Source: Photorhabdus namnaonensis (GTDB lineage: Bacteria; Pseudomonadota; Gammaproteobacteria; Enterobacterales; Enterobacteriaceae). From it: DNA of 64,000 nt. Shown piece by piece: positions 30,957-42,762 of this stretch. A program made the position numbers and the translations under genes. The notes below the pieces were generated by a model. It did no database searches, had not been told where the DNA came from, and saw only the letters and a program-made list of their open reading frames with translations. The stretch is taken from the NCBI RefSeq assembly GCF_001684335.1, contig NZ_LOIC01000094.1, forward strand, positions 1 to 64,000, given 5' to 3'. The first letter of the stretch is position 1. Every line of letters starts with the position of its first letter.

Positions 30957-31772
30957 TTACTGAGGTAACGATAATTGCGTGAAATATTGTTTATCTTCCC
31001 AACGTAGCATCGTCAGTTGTCTTCCCCAACAACACCCTGTATCCAATGCATAAAACCCGTCGGGTGTTCCCTGACCTTCTAATGATGCCCAGTGACCGAA
31101 AACGATGGCATACCCTGATGGGATCTGGCGTGGCAGTTCAAACCAGGGTTTTAGCGGCGCAGGCGCATTTTCGGGCTTATCTTTGCACAACATGTCCAAT
31201 TGACCATTTGGAAAACAGTAACGCATACGTGTCAATGTATTGGTACTGAAGCGCAAACGCGCTAGTCCAGAGAGTTCTTGTGACCAGTTGTTTGGCATAT
31301 CTCCATACATGGAATTGAGAAACAGAGGGTAACTGCTACTGTTGAGCATAGTTTCAACTTCGCTAGCGCACATTTTGGCTGTTTCCAAATCCCATTGAGG
31401 CGTAATGCCAGCATGTGTCATGAGTAGTTTTAGATCATCATCGCACTGTAGTAACGGTTGTTTGCGTAGCCAATTAATTAATTCATCGGCATCTGGCGCA
31501 GACAGTAATGAATCAATTTTATCTTTAGGTTTATTACGGCTGATCCTGGCATAAACTCCCAATAAATGGAGATCGTGATTGCCTAGTACCACTTTTGCGG
31601 CTGAGCCTAGCTGTTTAACATACCGGAGAACGTTAAGAGAGTCTGGGCCGCGGGCAACTAAATCCCCTGTTAACCACAACGTGTCCTTCTTAGGATCAAA
31701 ATCGACTTTAATTAGTAAAGCTCGTAATTCACGATAACAGCCGTGAATATCACCAATGAGATAGGTAGACAT
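30957..31772 (-). CDS. apaH: Diadenosine tetraphosphatase (Ap4A hydrolase)
   Basis: Symmetrical Np4N hydrolase that cleaves Ap4A to two ADP and removes Np4 caps from RNA. PPP-type metallophosphatase motifs: [10 protein letters not shown] near residue 7, [16 protein letters not shown] near 35-50, and [10 protein letters not shown] near 65-74. 271 residues from ATG 31772, a few less than the E. coli 280. A TTG two codons upstream is an alternative. It follows apaG by 2 bases in the surA-pdxA-rsmA-apaG-apaH operon. Confidence 0.96.
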   Translation of the reverse strand: MSTYLIGDIHGCYRELRALLIKVDFDPKKDTLWLTGDLVARGPDSLNVLRYVKQLGSAAKVVLGNHDLHLLGVYARISRNKPKDKIDSLLSAPDADELINWLRKQPLLQCDDDLKLLMTHAGITPQWDLETAKMCASEVETMLNSSSYPLFLNSMYGDMPNNWSQELSGLARLRFSTNTLTRMRYCFPNGQLDMLCKDKPENAPAPLKPWFELPRQIPSGYAIVFGHWASLEGQGTPDGFYALDTGCCWGRQLTMLRWEDKQYFTQLSLPQ

Positions 31773-31774
31773 AA

Positions 31775-32152
31775 TCAATTAATCAGCGTTGGGATAGCCA
31801 GACGGAAAACCGGAATGGCAACGCGGAATGGGTCGCCATTGTGGTCGACCATTTCATAATGGCCTTCCATAGTACCCAAGGGTGTTTCCAATATTGCGCC
31901 GCTGGTGTAGCGGTATTCGGTCCCTGGCTGGATTATGGGTTGTTTACCAACAACACCTTCCCCCTGAACTTCTGTTTGATGACCATCACTGTTAGTAATT
32001 AGCCAGTAACGATTAATTAACTGAACCAGTTCGCGCCCAAGATTTCGGATAGTGATTGTATAGGCAAAAACGAAACGCCGTTGATCGGGACACGATTGAC
32101 TTTCTACATAAACACTTTGTACCTGAATAGAAACCCTGGGCGTATTAATCAT
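31775..32152 (-). CDS. apaG: ApaG (Co2+/Mg2+ efflux-associated) protein
   Basis: 125 residues, the same as E. coli. Single ApaG (DUF525) immunoglobulin-like domain with [25 protein letters not shown] and the [12 protein letters not shown] turn. Molecular function is poorly defined. It is linked genetically to Co2+ resistance and to the neighbouring apaH. Twelve bases after rsmA. Confidence 0.96.
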   Translation of the reverse strand: MINTPRVSIQVQSVYVESQSCPDQRRFVFAYTITIRNLGRELVQLINRYWLITNSDGHQTEVQGEGVVGKQPIIQPGTEYRYTSGAILETPLGTMEGHYEMVDHNGDPFRVAIPVFRLAIPTLIN

Positions 32153-32164
32153 AATTGACTCCTG

Positions 32165-32983
32165 TTATGACAGCATTTCAGGTTGTTCTGATAGCCAGTT
32201 TGCCATTTTACAGTACTGCTCAACAGAAATATTTTCTGCACGGGTACTTGGATCGATACCAAGTTCCGTTAGCTGTTCTACAGTAAAAAGATCACCGAGG
32301 CTGTTACGGATGGTTTTACGCCGTTGGTTGAAAGCTTGGGTCGTGATCCGGCTCAGCATACGAATATTTTTGACGGGGTGAGGTATGCTTTTGTGCGGTA
32401 TCAGACGTACAACGGCTGAATCGACTTTAGGTGCGGGAGTAAACGCGGTTGGCGGTACTTCCAGCACAGGGATAACCTGACAATAATATTGGGCCATGAC
32501 ACTCAAACGCCCGAAAGTTTTACTTCCGGGGCCAGCTACCAGACGGTTCACCACCTCTTTTTGTAACATAAAATGCATGTCGGCAATAGCATCAGTATAG
32601 CTGAAAAGGTGGAACATTAACGGCGTGGAAATATTATAAGGTAAATTACCAAAGACGCGCAGCGGCTCCCCTCTTTGCTGAGACAATTCGCCAAAATTAA
32701 CCGTCATGGCATCTTGCTGGATAATGGTAAGTTTATCTTTTAATTGTGGATGGATTTGTAGACGAGCGGCCAAATCGCGGTCAAGTTCAACCACGGTCAT
32801 TTTATCCATGCGCTCGCCGACCGGTTCTGTCAATGCACCAAGACCGGGGCCAATTTCCAACACTGCTTGGCCGGGTTGTGGATTGATAGCGGCAACAATA
32901 CTATCAATGATAAATTGATCGGTTAAGAAGTTCTGCCCGAAACGTTTACGGGCAAAATGCCCTTGGTGGACTCTGTTATTCAT
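32165..32983 (-). CDS. rsmA: 16S rRNA A1518/A1519 dimethyltransferase
   Basis: KsgA: dimethylates two adjacent adenines in helix 45 of 16S rRNA late in 30S assembly. Loss gives kasugamycin resistance. SAM motif [16 protein letters not shown] and the catalytic N6-adenine motif [10 protein letters not shown] are present, with the [11 protein letters not shown] start typical of the family. 272 residues against 273. The start overlaps the end of pdxA by 8 bases. Confidence 0.98.
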   Translation of the reverse strand: MNNRVHQGHFARKRFGQNFLTDQFIIDSIVAAINPQPGQAVLEIGPGLGALTEPVGERMDKMTVVELDRDLAARLQIHPQLKDKLTIIQQDAMTVNFGELSQQRGEPLRVFGNLPYNISTPLMFHLFSYTDAIADMHFMLQKEVVNRLVAGPGSKTFGRLSVMAQYYCQVIPVLEVPPTAFTPAPKVDSAVVRLIPHKSIPHPVKNIRMLSRITTQAFNQRRKTIRNSLGDLFTVEQLTELGIDPSTRAENISVEQYCKMANWLSEQPEMLS

Positions 32984-33986
32984 TACTGTTTTGTATCATT
33001 TTAATTGCTAAGTTCAATGCGGTGATAAAGCTTCCCGCATCAGCTTGACCTGTCCCGGCCAGTTCTAGTGCTGTGCCATGATCGACCGAAGTACGGATAA
33101 ACGGTAGACCTAATGTAATATTCACGGCTCTACCAAAACCTTGGTATTTTAGCACGGGTAATCCTTGGTCGTGATACATCGAGAGCACGGCGTCTGCATG
33201 TTGAAGATATTTAGGTTGAAACAGGGTATCTGCTGGTAAAGGGCCCTCCAGCACAATACCTTCCGCTCTCAGGCTGGCTAACGCGGGAATAATAACATCG
33301 ATCTCTTCCCGTCCCATATGGCCGCCTTCTCCAGCATGGGGATTCAGACCGCAAACATAAATACAGGGTTTTGCCAGACCAAACTTTGTTTTTAAATCAT
33401 GGTTAAGAATAGTAATCACTTCCCGCAGATTATCGAAAGTGATGGACTTTGGTACATCAACAATAGGCAGATGAGTCGTTGCCAAGGCAACCCGAAGCTC
33501 TTCTGTTGCAAGCATCATGACGACTCGCTGGCATCCACTGCGATCGGCAAAGAATTCGGTATGGCCGATAAAAGGTACGCCGGCATCATTGATATTCCCT
33601 TTATGAACCGGTCCTGTGACTAATGCTGAAAATTCTCCGTTTAAACAGCCGTCACAGGCTCGTGCCAGTGTTTCAGTGACATATCTGCCGTTTTCTTGGT
33701 TCAATTCGCCGGCGAGTGCGGGGGCATGAAGAGGAACTGGCAATATTGTCAACGTCCCGGCAGCCTGTGGTTCGGGAGTTTTGTCAGCAGAGTATTCTTG
33801 TAATTGCAAAGGTAAATTAAGTTGTTTAGCTCTGTCGAGAAGCAGGTTGCGGTCTGCGCAAGCGACCAATTGCATTGGCCAACTTTGTTGAGCGAGAGCA
33901 ACCGTTAAGTCGGGTCCAACCCCGGCAGGCTCGCCGGGGGTAATAACAATTGGTTTATTGATAATAATCGGTTTATTGTTGTGCAT
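32976..33986 (-). CDS. pdxA: 4-hydroxythreonine-4-phosphate dehydrogenase
   Basis: NAD-dependent step of the DXP-dependent pyridoxal phosphate pathway. Metal-binding histidines are in [27 protein letters not shown] and [13 protein letters not shown], and the N-terminal [12 protein letters not shown] motif is present. From ATG 33986 it has 336 residues against 329. ATG 33995 would add three more. Both starts lie inside the surA 3' end and lack a clear ribosome site, which suggests coupled translation. The N-terminus contains a tandem 18-base repeat giving [12 protein letters not shown] just before the conserved ITPGEPAG. Confidence 0.96.
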   Translation of the reverse strand: MHNNKPIIINKPIVITPGEPAGVGPDLTVALAQQSWPMQLVACADRNLLLDRAKQLNLPLQLQEYSADKTPEPQAAGTLTILPVPLHAPALAGELNQENGRYVTETLARACDGCLNGEFSALVTGPVHKGNINDAGVPFIGHTEFFADRSGCQRVVMMLATEELRVALATTHLPIVDVPKSITFDNLREVITILNHDLKTKFGLAKPCIYVCGLNPHAGEGGHMGREEIDVIIPALASLRAEGIVLEGPLPADTLFQPKYLQHADAVLSMYHDQGLPVLKYQGFGRAVNITLGLPFIRTSVDHGTALELAGTGQADAGSFITALNLAIKMIQNSNE

Positions 33987-35274
33987 CGCTGCCATCTAAA
34001 ATTTTCACATAAGCTGAGGAGCGTTGTTCCTGCATCCAGCTTTGTGCTTCTTCGGTGAATTTACGGTTGAACAACATACGGTAAGCGCGATCTTTCTGAG
34101 CGGCATCTGTTTTATCAACTTTGCGGGTATCCAATAGTTGGATCAGATGCCAGCCAAAAGATGAGTGAACGGGTTGACTGATTTCACCTTTATTCAGGCG
34201 CATTAACGCGTCGCGGAAAGCAGGATCATAGATGTCAGGGGTAGTCCAGCCGAGATCGCCACCACGTAGGGCTGAGCCAGGATCGTCTGAAAACTCTTTT
34301 GCGGCATCGGCAAAATCAGTTTTTCCGCTGCGAATATCACTGGCGATTTGCTGCAACTTGATGCGCGCCTGATCATCGGTCATGACAGGGGAAGTTCTCA
34401 ATAGAATATGGCGGGCGTGAACTTCAGTGACGGCGATGGTTGGGTTACCGCCACGGATATCATTGACTTTGAGAATATGGAAACCAACACCGGAGCGGAT
34501 TGGGCCAACGATGGCTCCTTTCTGAGCTGATTGCAGTTGTTCAGCAAACAGAGTTGGTAATTCCTCAAGCCGACTCCAGCCCATATTACCGCCTTTCAGC
34601 GCTTGTGGATCCGCAGAGTAAGCGATCGCCAATTTACCGAAATCAACACCATGTTTAAGTTCAGACATAATTTTCTGCACTACCGTCATGGCTTTTTCCA
34701 TTTGTGTCTGATCAGGGTTTTCTGGCAATGGGATCAGAATATGGCTGATATTCAGTTCTGTATCGTTAGTATTCTGGTTACTAATTTGTTTAACTAAGGC
34801 GTCGATCTCTTGAGGCAAAATGGTGACACGACGGCGAACTTCATTATTGCGCACCTCTGCTATCATCATCTCTTTACGGATTTGATCACGGTAAGTATCG
34901 AAACTCATTCCGTCAGCAGTAATGCGATATTTCATTTGTTCCACAGTGATGTGGTTCTGAGCCGCAATATTGGCAATTGTAGAATCCAATGCTTGATCAG
35001 GAATGGTGATCCCCATCTGTTTTGCCATTTGTAACAGGATGTTATCCATAATCAGACGTTCAAGGATCTGATGACGTAGCGTTTGTTCATCCGGTATTTG
35101 CTGGCCGGCATGTTGCGCATCCAGTTTGACAGATTGTAAGCGGTTGTTGATGTCGCTCTCCAGTACCACTCCGTTATTAACGACCGCAGCAATTTTATCC
35201 ATTTGCTGAGGCGCTGCGAAGGCAGTACTCACTGAAAACATCAATCCGAAAATGAGAGTTCTCCAGTTCTTCAT
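33973..35274 (-). CDS. surA: Periplasmic chaperone/peptidyl-prolyl isomerase SurA
   Basis: Escorts outer-membrane proteins, LptD included, through the periplasm to BAM. Signal peptide of about 20 residues ([18 protein letters not shown], then APQQMDK). SurA N-domain follows ([20 protein letters not shown]), then two parvulin PpiC domains (around 175-275 and 285-385). The second has [10 protein letters not shown] and [20 protein letters not shown]. 433 residues against 428. It lies 69 bases after lptD on the same strand, as in E. coli. Confidence 0.98.
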   Translation of the reverse strand: MKNWRTLIFGLMFSVSTAFAAPQQMDKIAAVVNNGVVLESDINNRLQSVKLDAQHAGQQIPDEQTLRHQILERLIMDNILLQMAKQMGITIPDQALDSTIANIAAQNHITVEQMKYRITADGMSFDTYRDQIRKEMMIAEVRNNEVRRRVTILPQEIDALVKQISNQNTNDTELNISHILIPLPENPDQTQMEKAMTVVQKIMSELKHGVDFGKLAIAYSADPQALKGGNMGWSRLEELPTLFAEQLQSAQKGAIVGPIRSGVGFHILKVNDIRGGNPTIAVTEVHARHILLRTSPVMTDDQARIKLQQIASDIRSGKTDFADAAKEFSDDPGSALRGGDLGWTTPDIYDPAFRDALMRLNKGEISQPVHSSFGWHLIQLLDTRKVDKTDAAQKDRAYRMLFNRKFTEEAQSWMQEQRSSAYVKILDGSDAQQ

Positions 35275-35343
35275 ACTTTTCCCATCATATGTAGGTTCCG
35301 CAGTAGCGGATTTATCGTGTTTAATATCAAAACGCTATTGGCA

Positions 35344-37668
35344 TCAGAATGCTCGTTGGTATGGCATGATGCCAGACTTCAACATTTTCTGGCTACCTAA
35401 ACTATGATTGTTACTTAAGCCACGAAGTTCAAAATTAAATGACCATTTGTTGTCATATTCGCTATCGTTGTCTTTCCAACCAATGATCTTGCGTTCATAA
35501 CCAACGTTGATTGCCCAGCAACAAGTGTTGTACTGCAAACCCACTAACTGACTTGCCGGTTGCTGTTCTTTAGTATCGTAGTAATAAGCGCCTACGAAAC
35601 CCCAGCGATCACTTAACGGCCAACTTGTAACCAGACCGACTTGAGAAATCCCTTGCTGGAAAGCCGGAGCGCTTTTAGCTGTAGCTTGGATATAATCACT
35701 GTCAACAAAACGATAGTTCAATTGCACAAGTCGGTCTTCATCACGGCGATATTCTAGCACTGCATTTCCCATCGTTACGCTGCTTAGGCGAGTATCGTAT
35801 TGCATGCCACCTTTCAAGCCCCAGGAATCATTAATTTTCCAGTAAGTATCACCTGCCCAGGTCATCATACCTGTACTATCTTTACTGTTGATGATGGTTT
35901 CTTTACCGGTGCGTGGACGTTCAAAGTAATAGATTTGACCTAATGACAGGTTAAAACGTTCAACTAAACCTTCATCATAAAGGCGGGTAGTAAGACCGGT
36001 AGTCACTTGATTGGCAGATGAAATACGGTCCAGACCACCATAGAAGCGGTCACGGAACAGGCCGGTATAGTCAGTTTGTAGTAAAGATGAGTCGAAATTG
36101 TTGATATTATCCTGATCTTTGTATGGCACATACAGATACTGAACCTGCGGTTCTAGCGTTTGAGTGTAATTGCTGTTCAGGTATGTTGAACGCTCAAATA
36201 CCATTTTGGCTTCGCTTTTGAACTGTGGCAGGACCCGGTTAACAGATTCTTTATATTCAGAATTCTCAAGAGATTTAGGAATATCCTGCTGATAGTGAGT
36301 CGCCATCAGCTTAACTTCATTATTCATACTGGACCAACCATTAGAGAGTGGCAGGTTAATGGAGGGTTCCAGATGCCAGCGGGTTGCTTCCGGGTTGTTT
36401 TTGCCTACGCTGGTGAATTTTACCGCCTGACCATAAACTTTAAGATCAAATGGCCCGAGATCGTTTTTGTAATAGTTCAAATCCAACTGTGGTTCAGCTC
36501 TGTAAGCTTTTCTACTGGTATCTTTAGAAAAAATTTGGAACTGTTTAGTTGATAGCGTGGCATTCCAGTTCTGTTGAGCATAGCCCAGACTGAATTTTTG
36601 CGTAGCGTAGCCATCGGTGGTGGAACCATACTGAGAGCTGAAATCAGAAAAATATTCGGGATCACTGACTTTGGTATAGTCGATATTAAAACGCCATACC
36701 CTATCCATCACACCACTGTGTCTCCAATAAAATAACCAACGATTATCACTCTCTCTGGCGGTACGTGTGTTTGTCTTTTTGTCTTTGACATACTGCTCGT
36801 CGTTATTCAGCCAGTCGAGAGCGAGGGTGCCTGTGCCTGCTTTGGTTAAATAACGGAATTCATTATCCAGTTTTAAACCACGTTTACTGATATAGTGCGG
36901 TGTAATCGTCGCATCATAATTCGGGGCGATATTCCAGTAATAAGGTAGCTGAAATTCAAAGCCGTCTTTTTTGGAATAGCTGGCGTTAGGAATAAGAAAA
37001 CCGGAACGGCGTTTATTACCGATCGGTAATTGAAGATACGGACTGTAAAATACTGGAACATTCGCCACCCTGAAACGGGCATTCCATATTTCAGCCACTT
37101 CTTCTTCACGATCGAGAATAACTTCGGAGCCGACAACGCTCCAGCTATCATTACCCGGCAGGCAGGAGGTAAAAGTACCTTTATCCAGAATGGCATAACG
37201 GTTCTCGCCACGCAGTTTCATTTTGTCCGCGGTGCCGCGCCCCTGACGCCCGACCATCTGATAATCACCCTGATACATATCGGTATCTTTATTATTTAAA
37301 TTAGACCAGGCGCGTGGACCTTTTAGAATAATCTGAGGATCGTCATAATGAACATTACCTGTTGCAGTCACGGTTCTTAACGGAACTTCATCTTCTGTCT
37401 GATCAAGCTGTACTTTATCTGCGGTTAGGGTCTTATTACCCTGTTTAATATTGACATTACCGATAAATTTAGCAGAGCGTGGATAATCTGCGCGTGAATC
37501 ATCTGCCAGAATATTGATAGGAAGTTGATTGAGATCGCCATTAATGATTGGCTGATCATAAACAGGTATACCCAGCATACATTGTGCTGCGAGATCAGCA
37601 TGTGCATGCTGACCATAAAGTGCGGCCCATACCGTTGTGGCCAGCAAAGTTGGATAACATTTCTTCAT
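35344..37668 (-). CDS. lptD: LPS-assembly protein LptD (Imp/OstA)
   Basis: Outer-membrane barrel that, plugged by LptE, inserts LPS into the outer leaflet. 774 residues against 784 in E. coli. Signal peptide to about residue 24 (HAHA, then DLAAQC). Periplasmic beta-jellyroll (OstA) domain follows, then the 26-strand barrel. The four disulfide cysteines are conserved: one just after the signal peptide (Cys30), one in [11 protein letters not shown], and the adjacent pair at 716-717 in [11 protein letters not shown]. Divergent from djlA. Confidence 0.98.
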   Translation of the reverse strand: MKKCYPTLLATTVWAALYGQHAHADLAAQCMLGIPVYDQPIINGDLNQLPINILADDSRADYPRSAKFIGNVNIKQGNKTLTADKVQLDQTEDEVPLRTVTATGNVHYDDPQIILKGPRAWSNLNNKDTDMYQGDYQMVGRQGRGTADKMKLRGENRYAILDKGTFTSCLPGNDSWSVVGSEVILDREEEVAEIWNARFRVANVPVFYSPYLQLPIGNKRRSGFLIPNASYSKKDGFEFQLPYYWNIAPNYDATITPHYISKRGLKLDNEFRYLTKAGTGTLALDWLNNDEQYVKDKKTNTRTARESDNRWLFYWRHSGVMDRVWRFNIDYTKVSDPEYFSDFSSQYGSTTDGYATQKFSLGYAQQNWNATLSTKQFQIFSKDTSRKAYRAEPQLDLNYYKNDLGPFDLKVYGQAVKFTSVGKNNPEATRWHLEPSINLPLSNGWSSMNNEVKLMATHYQQDIPKSLENSEYKESVNRVLPQFKSEAKMVFERSTYLNSNYTQTLEPQVQYLYVPYKDQDNINNFDSSLLQTDYTGLFRDRFYGGLDRISSANQVTTGLTTRLYDEGLVERFNLSLGQIYYFERPRTGKETIINSKDSTGMMTWAGDTYWKINDSWGLKGGMQYDTRLSSVTMGNAVLEYRRDEDRLVQLNYRFVDSDYIQATAKSAPAFQQGISQVGLVTSWPLSDRWGFVGAYYYDTKEQQPASQLVGLQYNTCCWAINVGYERKIIGWKDNDSEYDNKWSFNFELRGLSNNHSLGSQKMLKSGIMPYQRAF

Positions 37669-37853
37669 AGATATTTATGCGGTTCCGTCATCAGTGGCGT
37701 TATGCCGGGCAAACCTCAAGAGACTAGCGCACTCGATGAATATGCGCCAGTGTAAAGTCATACCTTATACTTATCTTGCCGTTAGGCACGGAGCTGAATG
37801 AATAGTATGATAATGCAAAACGACACTCAGAGCATTGGTGAATTGAGGAGTAT

Positions 37854-38675
37854 ATGCATTATTGGGGAAAATTGCTTGGGCTGATTTTTGGTGTTGTGTC
37901 TGGAGCCGGCTTTTGGGGGATTGTCATTGGTCTGTTTATTGGTCATATGCTTGATAGGGCCAGTGCACGGAGAAACCAAGGTTTTTTCGCAAATAATCAG
38001 TCTCGTCAATTGCTATTTTTCAGTAGTACTTTTCAGGTGATGGGGCATATTACTAAATCAAAAGGGCGGGTGACTGAAACAGATATTCGTCTTGCGAGCC
38101 AGTTAATGGATCGAATGCAACTTCATGGACAAGCCAGGATCGCGGCACAGCAGGCTTTTCGTGAAGGTAAAGAGCCCAATTTTCCTTTGCGTGAGACACT
38201 AAGACAATTGCGTCGTGCCTGTTTTGGCCGGTCTGACTTAGTTCGTATGTTTTTGGAGATCCAATTACAGGCTGCATTTTCTGATGGGCAATTGCATCCG
38301 AATGAAAGGAAAGTGCTGTTTATTATTGCTGATGAACTTGGGATCTCTCGTAATCAATTTGAACAATTCCTTGCCATGATGGAAGGTGGCCGCAATTTCG
38401 GTGATGGTGGAGAGTGGCGGCAACAGCAGTATGGCGGTTATCAAGGGGTCGCGCAGGGGCCAACACTCGCGGACGCTTGTAAGGTGTTGGGTGTGCGTGA
38501 AAAGGATGACGCGACGACCATTAAACGTGCCTATCGTAGATTGATGAGTGAACACCATCCAGATAAGCTGGTAGCAAAAGGTTTACCACCGGAAATGATG
38601 GAGATTGCTAAACAAAAGGCCCAGTCAATTCAGGCTGCCTATGATCTCATTAAAAAAGAGAAGGGTTTTAAATAG
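37854..38675 (+). CDS. djlA: Membrane-anchored DnaJ-like co-chaperone DjlA
   Basis: Type III J-protein of the inner membrane that works with DnaK and stimulates the Rcs colanic acid response in E. coli. N-terminal glycine-patterned transmembrane helix ([20 protein letters not shown], residues 7-26). Central TerB-like helical domain follows, then a short Gly/Gln linker and the C-terminal J domain with HPD in [14 protein letters not shown]. 273 residues against 271. GAGGAG lies before the ATG. Confidence 0.97.
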   Translation: MHYWGKLLGLIFGVVSGAGFWGIVIGLFIGHMLDRASARRNQGFFANNQSRQLLFFSSTFQVMGHITKSKGRVTETDIRLASQLMDRMQLHGQARIAAQQAFREGKEPNFPLRETLRQLRRACFGRSDLVRMFLEIQLQAAFSDGQLHPNERKVLFIIADELGISRNQFEQFLAMMEGGRNFGDGGEWRQQQYGGYQGVAQGPTLADACKVLGVREKDDATTIKRAYRRLMSEHHPDKLVAKGLPPEMMEIAKQKAQSIQAAYDLIKKEKGFK

Positions 38676-38821
38676 GCTATTTTTTTATCTTTAAAAACAT
38701 GCTACTACTAAATGTATAGGGGAATAACATCCCCTACGGTTGTTGAGTTTATTTTTTATTTCTCTAAAATATTAGAATATTTTATGTTTTATTTTGTTTT
38801 AATTTAGGAGGAAGGTAAAAA

Positions 38822-38914
38822 ATGGCAAATATCCGTGTTCTTTTAGCTTGTTGTGGCTTGGCCTTATGTTTGATATTGGCTTCATTGGATTCGGTTACTG
38901 TATTTGTCTATTAA
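38822..38914 (+). CDS. Small hydrophobic protein, 30 residues
   Basis: Short gene between djlA and rluA with an unusually strong AGGAGGAAGG ribosome site 6-10 bases before the ATG. Product starts MANIRVLLACCGLALCLILA and ends SLDSVTVFVY, so most of it is one membrane-spanning helix with three cysteines near the N-terminus. Its TAA directly abuts the convergent rluA stop. The upstream 140 bases are AT-rich and could hold a promoter. No homologue is known to me, and it could be a small membrane regulator. A chance frame is possible but the ribosome site argues against it. Confidence 0.5.
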   Translation: MANIRVLLACCGLALCLILASLDSVTVFVY

Positions 38915-39565
38915 TCAAAAATCGGCTTTACACTGAAAATGCATTGGCGTTCCATAGGCCGGATGTGTGATATATAACTCTTGTGCATGTAATTGCAGGC
39001 GAGGCGCCATTGCTCTTGCCTGCTGATGAGCGTAAAACCTATCTCCCAGAATCGGGTGTTCAAGTGCTAGCATATGTACCCTGAGCTGATGTGAACGACC
39101 GGTTATCGGTGAGAGTTTTACTCGAGTTGCCTCATCTTCGTAAGCGAGTATTTCGTATTCAGTTTGAGCCGATTTCCCGGTTTCAAAGCACACTTTCTGC
39201 TTTGGCCGGTTCGGCCAGTCACAAATCAGCGGTAGATCGACAAGACCAGTTTTTGGTTCCAGATGTCCCCAAACCCGTGCAATATAGGTTTTTTCCGGTT
39301 CTCGTTCACGGAATTGGCGTTTCAATTCACGTTCTGCGTCTTTGGTTAATGCAACTACCATTACGCCGCTGGTTGCCATATCTAGTCGGTGAACAGATTC
39401 TGCTACGGGAAACTGCTGTTGTATCCGCGTCATAATACTGTCTTTATGTTCTTCTGCCCGACCGGGAACAGAAAGTAACCCGCTGGGTTTATTGACTACG
39501 ATGATATGTTGATCCTGATAAAGCACATGTAACCAAGGATCGGTAGGAGGGTTATAAGCTTCCAT
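38915..39565 (-). CDS. rluA: Dual-specificity 23S rRNA/tRNA pseudouridine synthase RluA
   Basis: Makes pseudouridine 746 in 23S rRNA and 32 in several tRNAs. Catalytic Asp in the HRLDMATSGVMVVAL motif near residues 60-74. The other conserved blocks are NKPSGLLSVPGR and ITGRSHQLRVHMLALEHPI. 216 residues against 219 in E. coli. GGAG lies about 8 bases before the ATG. Just downstream of rapA on the same strand. Confidence 0.97.
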   Translation of the reverse strand: MEAYNPPTDPWLHVLYQDQHIIVVNKPSGLLSVPGRAEEHKDSIMTRIQQQFPVAESVHRLDMATSGVMVVALTKDAERELKRQFREREPEKTYIARVWGHLEPKTGLVDLPLICDWPNRPKQKVCFETGKSAQTEYEILAYEDEATRVKLSPITGRSHQLRVHMLALEHPILGDRFYAHQQARAMAPRLQLHAQELYITHPAYGTPMHFQCKADF

Positions 39566-39660
39566 TGGGACTCCGGTAGCTGAATATTAGGGGAGGCGTG
39601 GAATAGGGTGCTTAGTAAAATTTACCCCATTCCGATTTAGCCTCCGGGTATTGCTAATAT

Positions 39661-42567
39661 TTACTGATGCGTAACGACAACAAGGCGAATAGCATCCAGA
39701 CGCCAGCTTGCCTGATTTAAGTTAAGCAGCAACTGTTGGCGATTGGATTCAATGGCTTCCAATTCATCATCACGAATATTTGGATTGACGGCCTTCAATG
39801 CTTCCAAACGGGAAAGTTCAGCAGTGAGATTTTCATCTGCTTGCTGTTTCGCTTGTTCAATCAATGATTGAGCCTGAGTCTCTACTAAACCTTCGGCCTG
39901 TTGCAAAATAGCGTGAACTTCTTTTTGTACCGCATTGACCAGTTTACTTGCTGTATGACGATTCACTGCATTAAGCTGGCGGTTAAAGCTTTCAAACTCC
40001 ACCTGACCAGCCAGATTATTGCCTTTCAGGTCCATCAGTATCCGCAATGGCGTTGGTGGAAGGAAACGGGTCAATTGCAGGTGTTTCGGGGCTTGAGCTT
40101 CAACTACGTAGATCAGTTCTACCAGCAGGGTTCCGACAGGTAATGCTTTATTTTTCAAAATGGATACCGCACAGCTACCCGTATCACCGGAAAGGATCAG
40201 ATCCAAACCATTACGAATAATTGGGTGCTCCCAACTGATAAACTGGGCATCTTCACGGGACAGTGACTGTTCACGATCAAAAGTGATAGTACAACCATCT
40301 TTTGGTAACCCAGGGAAATCTGGGACCAGCATGTGATCGGATGGTGTCAGCACTATCATGTTGTCATTGCGATCTTCCTGATTGATACCAACGATATCAA
40401 ATAAGTTGAGGGAGAAGTTTACTAGATCAGTATCATTATCATACTCTGAAATTTTTTCCGCCAGTTGCAAACCATGTTCGCCGCCGTTGGAGTTCATTTC
40501 CAGCAACCGGTCACGGCCTTGCTCCAGTTGCTGTTTGAGTTGCTCATGTTGCTGGCGGCACTGATCAATAAATTCACCAAATTTTTCCTGGCTATTGGGT
40601 TTGGCAAGATAGTTCAGCAGAGTTTCATAATAGTGATCATAAATAGTACGACCGGTTGGGCAGGTATACTCGAATGCATCCAAACCTTCATGATACCAAC
40701 GAATCAGGACGGCTTGGGCGGTATTTTCCAGATAAGGCACACTAATCTGGATATCACGGCTTTGGCCGATGCGATCCAGGCGTCCGATACGCTGTTCCAG
40801 TAAATCCGGATTGAATGGTAAATCAAACATCACTAATTGGTTAGCGAACTGGAAGTTGCGGCCTTCTGAGCCAATTTCGGAGCACAGTAATACCTGAGCG
40901 CCTTCTTCTGCGGAAGCAAAATAGGCTGCGGCGCGATCACGTTCAATCAGTGATAGACCTTCATGGAAAACCGCGCCACGAATCCCTTCGCGCTCACGTA
41001 GTACTTGTTCCAGTTGCAGAGCAGTGGTTGCTTTAGCACAAATTACCAGCACTTTTTCATGACGATTTGCCGTCAGAAAACCAAGTAGCCACTCTACGCG
41101 GGGATCAAAGTTCCACCAGGTCGCGTTTTCGCCTTCAAACTCCTGATAAATTTGTTCTGGGTAGAGCATATCCCATGCGCGAGCTTCCAGCGATTTTTTA
41201 GCGCCCATAATATCGGAGACTTTAATAGCGGTCTGATATTGGGATGGCAGAGGTAACTTGATCTGGTGCAGTTCGCGACGGGGGAAGCCTTTTACACCAT
41301 TACGGGTATTACGGAACAGAATACGGCTGGTGCCGTGACGATCCATCAGCATGGAAATCAGTTCACGGCGTGCGGTTTCACTTTCATCGCTATTACTATT
41401 GGCGGCTTTCAGCAGAGGCTCAATATCTTGCTCGCTAATCAATTCACCCATTAGGTTTAATTGATTATTATTAAGTTGTTCACCGGATAACAGCAGTGTG
41501 ACAGCATCGGCAACTGGACGGTATTTTTGTTGTTCGTCGATAAAAGCCTGATAATCGTGGAAACGGTTTGGATCAAGTAGACGTAGACGGGCAAAATGGC
41601 TTTCTTGCCCTAGCTGTTCTGGTGTTGCAGTCAATAGCAGTACACTTGGGATCTGTTCAGCTAATTGCTCGACAACCTGGTATTCACGGCTAGGAGCATC
41701 CTCGCTCCAGGCCAGATGATGAGCTTCATCCACCACCATCAGATCCCAGCTAGCTTCAAGCATATGCTCAAAACGCTGTTTATTACGGCGGACAAAATCC
41801 AGTGAACAGAGTATCAATTGTTCTGTTTCAAATGGATTATCACTATCGTGTCGTGCTTCGGTATAGCGGCTATCGTCAAACAGGGCAAAACGCAGGTTGA
41901 AACGGCGTAGCATTTCTACCAGCCATTGATGTTGAAGGCTATCGGGTACAATCACTAGAACGCGTTCAGCACGACCGGCCAGCAATTGCTGGTGGATGAT
42001 CATCCCGGCTTCGATGGTTTTACCTAAACCGACTTCATCGGCCAATAGAACCCTTGGCGCGTAGCGTTTGCCGACTTCATTAGCGATATGAAGTTGATGA
42101 GGGATCAGGCTGGCGCGGATACCCCGCAAGCCGCTTTCAGCCAGTTTAAATTGTTCGCTTTGATATTTACGGGCGCGAAAACGCAAGGCAAAGCGGTCCA
42201 TACGGTCAATCTGACCAGCAAACAGGCGATCCTGTGGTTTGTTGAAGGTAAGTTTACTGTCAAGGAATACTTCGCGCAGACTGATATTCTCTTCCAGAGT
42301 ATCAAGTCGTGTGCCTGTATAAATCAGCAGGCCATTTTCTAGTTGGACTTCATCCACTTTGAGTTGCCAGCCTTCATGGCTGGTGACAACATCCCCCGAG
42401 TTAAACATAACACGGGTAATAGGAGAATCATTGCGTGCATAGAGGCGGTTTTCACCGCTGGCAGGAAAGAGCAAAGTGACCATTCGTGCGTCCAGTGCAA
42501 CAACGGTTCCTAATCCAAGTTCGCTTTCTGTATCGCTGATCCAGCGTTGACCGAGGGTAAATGGCAT
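39661..42567 (-). CDS. rapA: RNA polymerase recycling ATPase RapA (HepA)
   Basis: Swi2/Snf2 ATPase bound to RNA polymerase that helps recycle it after termination. 968 residues, the same as E. coli. N-terminal Tudor-like domains ([20 protein letters not shown]). Walker [17 protein letters not shown] and DEAH box [10 protein letters not shown], then helicase C motifs [20 protein letters not shown] and [11 protein letters not shown]. Same strand as polB upstream. Confidence 0.98.
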   Translation of the reverse strand: MPFTLGQRWISDTESELGLGTVVALDARMVTLLFPASGENRLYARNDSPITRVMFNSGDVVTSHEGWQLKVDEVQLENGLLIYTGTRLDTLEENISLREVFLDSKLTFNKPQDRLFAGQIDRMDRFALRFRARKYQSEQFKLAESGLRGIRASLIPHQLHIANEVGKRYAPRVLLADEVGLGKTIEAGMIIHQQLLAGRAERVLVIVPDSLQHQWLVEMLRRFNLRFALFDDSRYTEARHDSDNPFETEQLILCSLDFVRRNKQRFEHMLEASWDLMVVDEAHHLAWSEDAPSREYQVVEQLAEQIPSVLLLTATPEQLGQESHFARLRLLDPNRFHDYQAFIDEQQKYRPVADAVTLLLSGEQLNNNQLNLMGELISEQDIEPLLKAANSNSDESETARRELISMLMDRHGTSRILFRNTRNGVKGFPRRELHQIKLPLPSQYQTAIKVSDIMGAKKSLEARAWDMLYPEQIYQEFEGENATWWNFDPRVEWLLGFLTANRHEKVLVICAKATTALQLEQVLREREGIRGAVFHEGLSLIERDRAAAYFASAEEGAQVLLCSEIGSEGRNFQFANQLVMFDLPFNPDLLEQRIGRLDRIGQSRDIQISVPYLENTAQAVLIRWYHEGLDAFEYTCPTGRTIYDHYYETLLNYLAKPNSQEKFGEFIDQCRQQHEQLKQQLEQGRDRLLEMNSNGGEHGLQLAEKISEYDNDTDLVNFSLNLFDIVGINQEDRNDNMIVLTPSDHMLVPDFPGLPKDGCTITFDREQSLSREDAQFISWEHPIIRNGLDLILSGDTGSCAVSILKNKALPVGTLLVELIYVVEAQAPKHLQLTRFLPPTPLRILMDLKGNNLAGQVEFESFNRQLNAVNRHTASKLVNAVQKEVHAILQQAEGLVETQAQSLIEQAKQQADENLTAELSRLEALKAVNPNIRDDELEAIESNRQQLLLNLNQASWRLDAIRLVVVTHQ

Positions 42568-42762
42568 AAATTTTAACTCAGTTTCTGTTAGATAATGTTA
42601 TTTATAAGTGGAGGACGACAGCTTTTTATTTGGTCTAACGGAGATAATGGGCAGATAGCAAGACACCCCGTTAGTTCCCTTATCACTCGTCAAAGGGGCG
42701 ATATGTTAATGGAAGCAAAGCCGGTCGTCACCTGCAAAAAATAGTAATCAGCCAAATAGTAA

